64,000 bases of DNA from Bradyrhizobium sp. CCH5-F6 (GTDB lineage Bacteria; Pseudomonadota; Alphaproteobacteria; Rhizobiales; Xanthobacteraceae), in the NCBI RefSeq assembly GCF_001556045.1, contig NZ_LSIC01000094.1, positions 1 through 64,000 of the forward strand, given 5' to 3'. The notes below the pieces were generated by a model that saw nothing but the letters and a program-made list of their open reading frames with translations, was not told the DNA's origin and made no database searches. The position numbers were made by a program, and so were the translations under genes. This document shows positions 63,716-64,000 of the stretch, piece after piece (the stretch's first letter is position 1; each line of letters starts with the position of its first letter).

Positions 63716-64000
63716 TCAATCGGGGGTGGCGCTCTTCGGCAGAACGGCGTTGAACATCGACTTCATGCCCGACAGCATCTCGTCGGCGACGTTCGTCTTC
63801 TTCGGCCGCGGCATGGTGGCACCGGCATCGGCACGCAGATCGAGTGGTGGCGCTATGACCGGCACGGGAATGTCGGCCGGTGGCGTCACCCGATTCGGAT
63901 CGTCGCTGCCGATCGAGGCAGTGTACGGCGGATTGGCGCCACCGTTGCCATAGACCTCAGGTGAAGGGGTCGAAACCGTGATCGGCGGCGGCAGCGGACG
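63716..64000 (-). CDS. proline-rich protein, C-terminal part, runs off the window
   Basis: A frame open from the window edge to a TGA at 63716-63718 encodes 94 residues rich in Pro, Val, Ser and Ala (PLPPPITVSTPSPEVYGNGG...), ending TNVADEMLSGMKSMFNAVLPK. The low-complexity region suggests a linker or a surface-exposed segment. The N-terminus lies outside the window and I do not recognise a family. It is convergent with the TPR lipoprotein. Confidence 0.65.
   Translation of the reverse strand, partial: RPLPPPITVSTPSPEVYGNGGANPPYTASIGSDDPNRVTPPADIPVPVIAPPLDLRADAGATMPRPKKTNVADEMLSGMKSMFNAVLPKSATPD

Overview
The window looks like chromosome of a Bradyrhizobium-type alphaproteobacterium (B. japonicum/diazoefficiens group). 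It is GC-rich throughout. Its gene neighbourhoods match what is known of that genus: a complete heme-uptake island, a nirK-nirV denitrification cluster with nnrS, an nnrR-like regulator and hemN, and iron-control-element-like and FixK/NnrR-like operator sites. It also carries several dispersed palindromic repeats typical of these genomes. No tRNA, rRNA, CRISPR array, insertion sequence or prophage was recognised. The assignment rests on recognising families and gene order, not on a database search.

Layout. 1-5.2 kb: a partial hypothetical gene, purA, and a three-gene export operon (HlyD-type fusion protein, FtsX-type permease, ATPase). 5.3-11.4 kb: an MgtA-like P-type ATPase, two paralogous EamA transporters flanking a DUF1330 gene, and an orphan Bug-type binding protein. 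11.6-19.5 kb: a chemoreceptor, a 2-hydroxyacid dehydrogenase, a binding protein with two sugar-type ABC permeases but no ATPase, and a phytase-like esterase.

19.7-28.4 kb: the heme island. On the minus strand are hmuR, an IsdG-like heme monooxygenase, hutX, exbB, exbD and tonB; divergent from them are hemP-hmuT-hmuU-hmuV. Together these give outer-membrane uptake, its energy supply, inner-membrane import, and intracellular heme handling and degradation. 28.5-32.3 kb: a DUF4139 protein, an atypical FixJ-like regulator and an AraC-type regulator.

32.2-39 kb: the denitrification/NO island: nnrS, nnrR-like regulator, a DUF1858 protein, hemN, a 66-residue membrane protein, nirK and nirV. Four TTG-N8-CAA sites sit at promoter distance from these genes and suggest one low-oxygen/NO regulon. 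A decayed CopD-like gene fragment lies just upstream of nirK.

39-53.6 kb: transport and metabolism. This holds a ferric-iron ABC system with tandem ICE-like sites, a succinyl-CoA:3-ketoacid transferase pair, an AsmA protein, a second sugar-type ABC system whose last gene is frameshifted, a polyamine-type PotABC set without its binding protein, and glpD. 53.7-64 kb: a PAS-GGDEF-EAL protein, an L-2-hydroxyglutarate oxidase-like enzyme, a run of small genes (two DUF465), a diguanylate cyclase with a histone-H1-like basic tail, purE-purK, aqpZ, rpsU, a TPR lipoprotein and a partial proline-rich gene.

No wholly new multi-gene system stands out. The best leads are the compact NO/low-oxygen regulon with its unnamed small membrane protein, the copD fossil, the receiver domain lacking its phospho-Asp, and the frameshifted permease.
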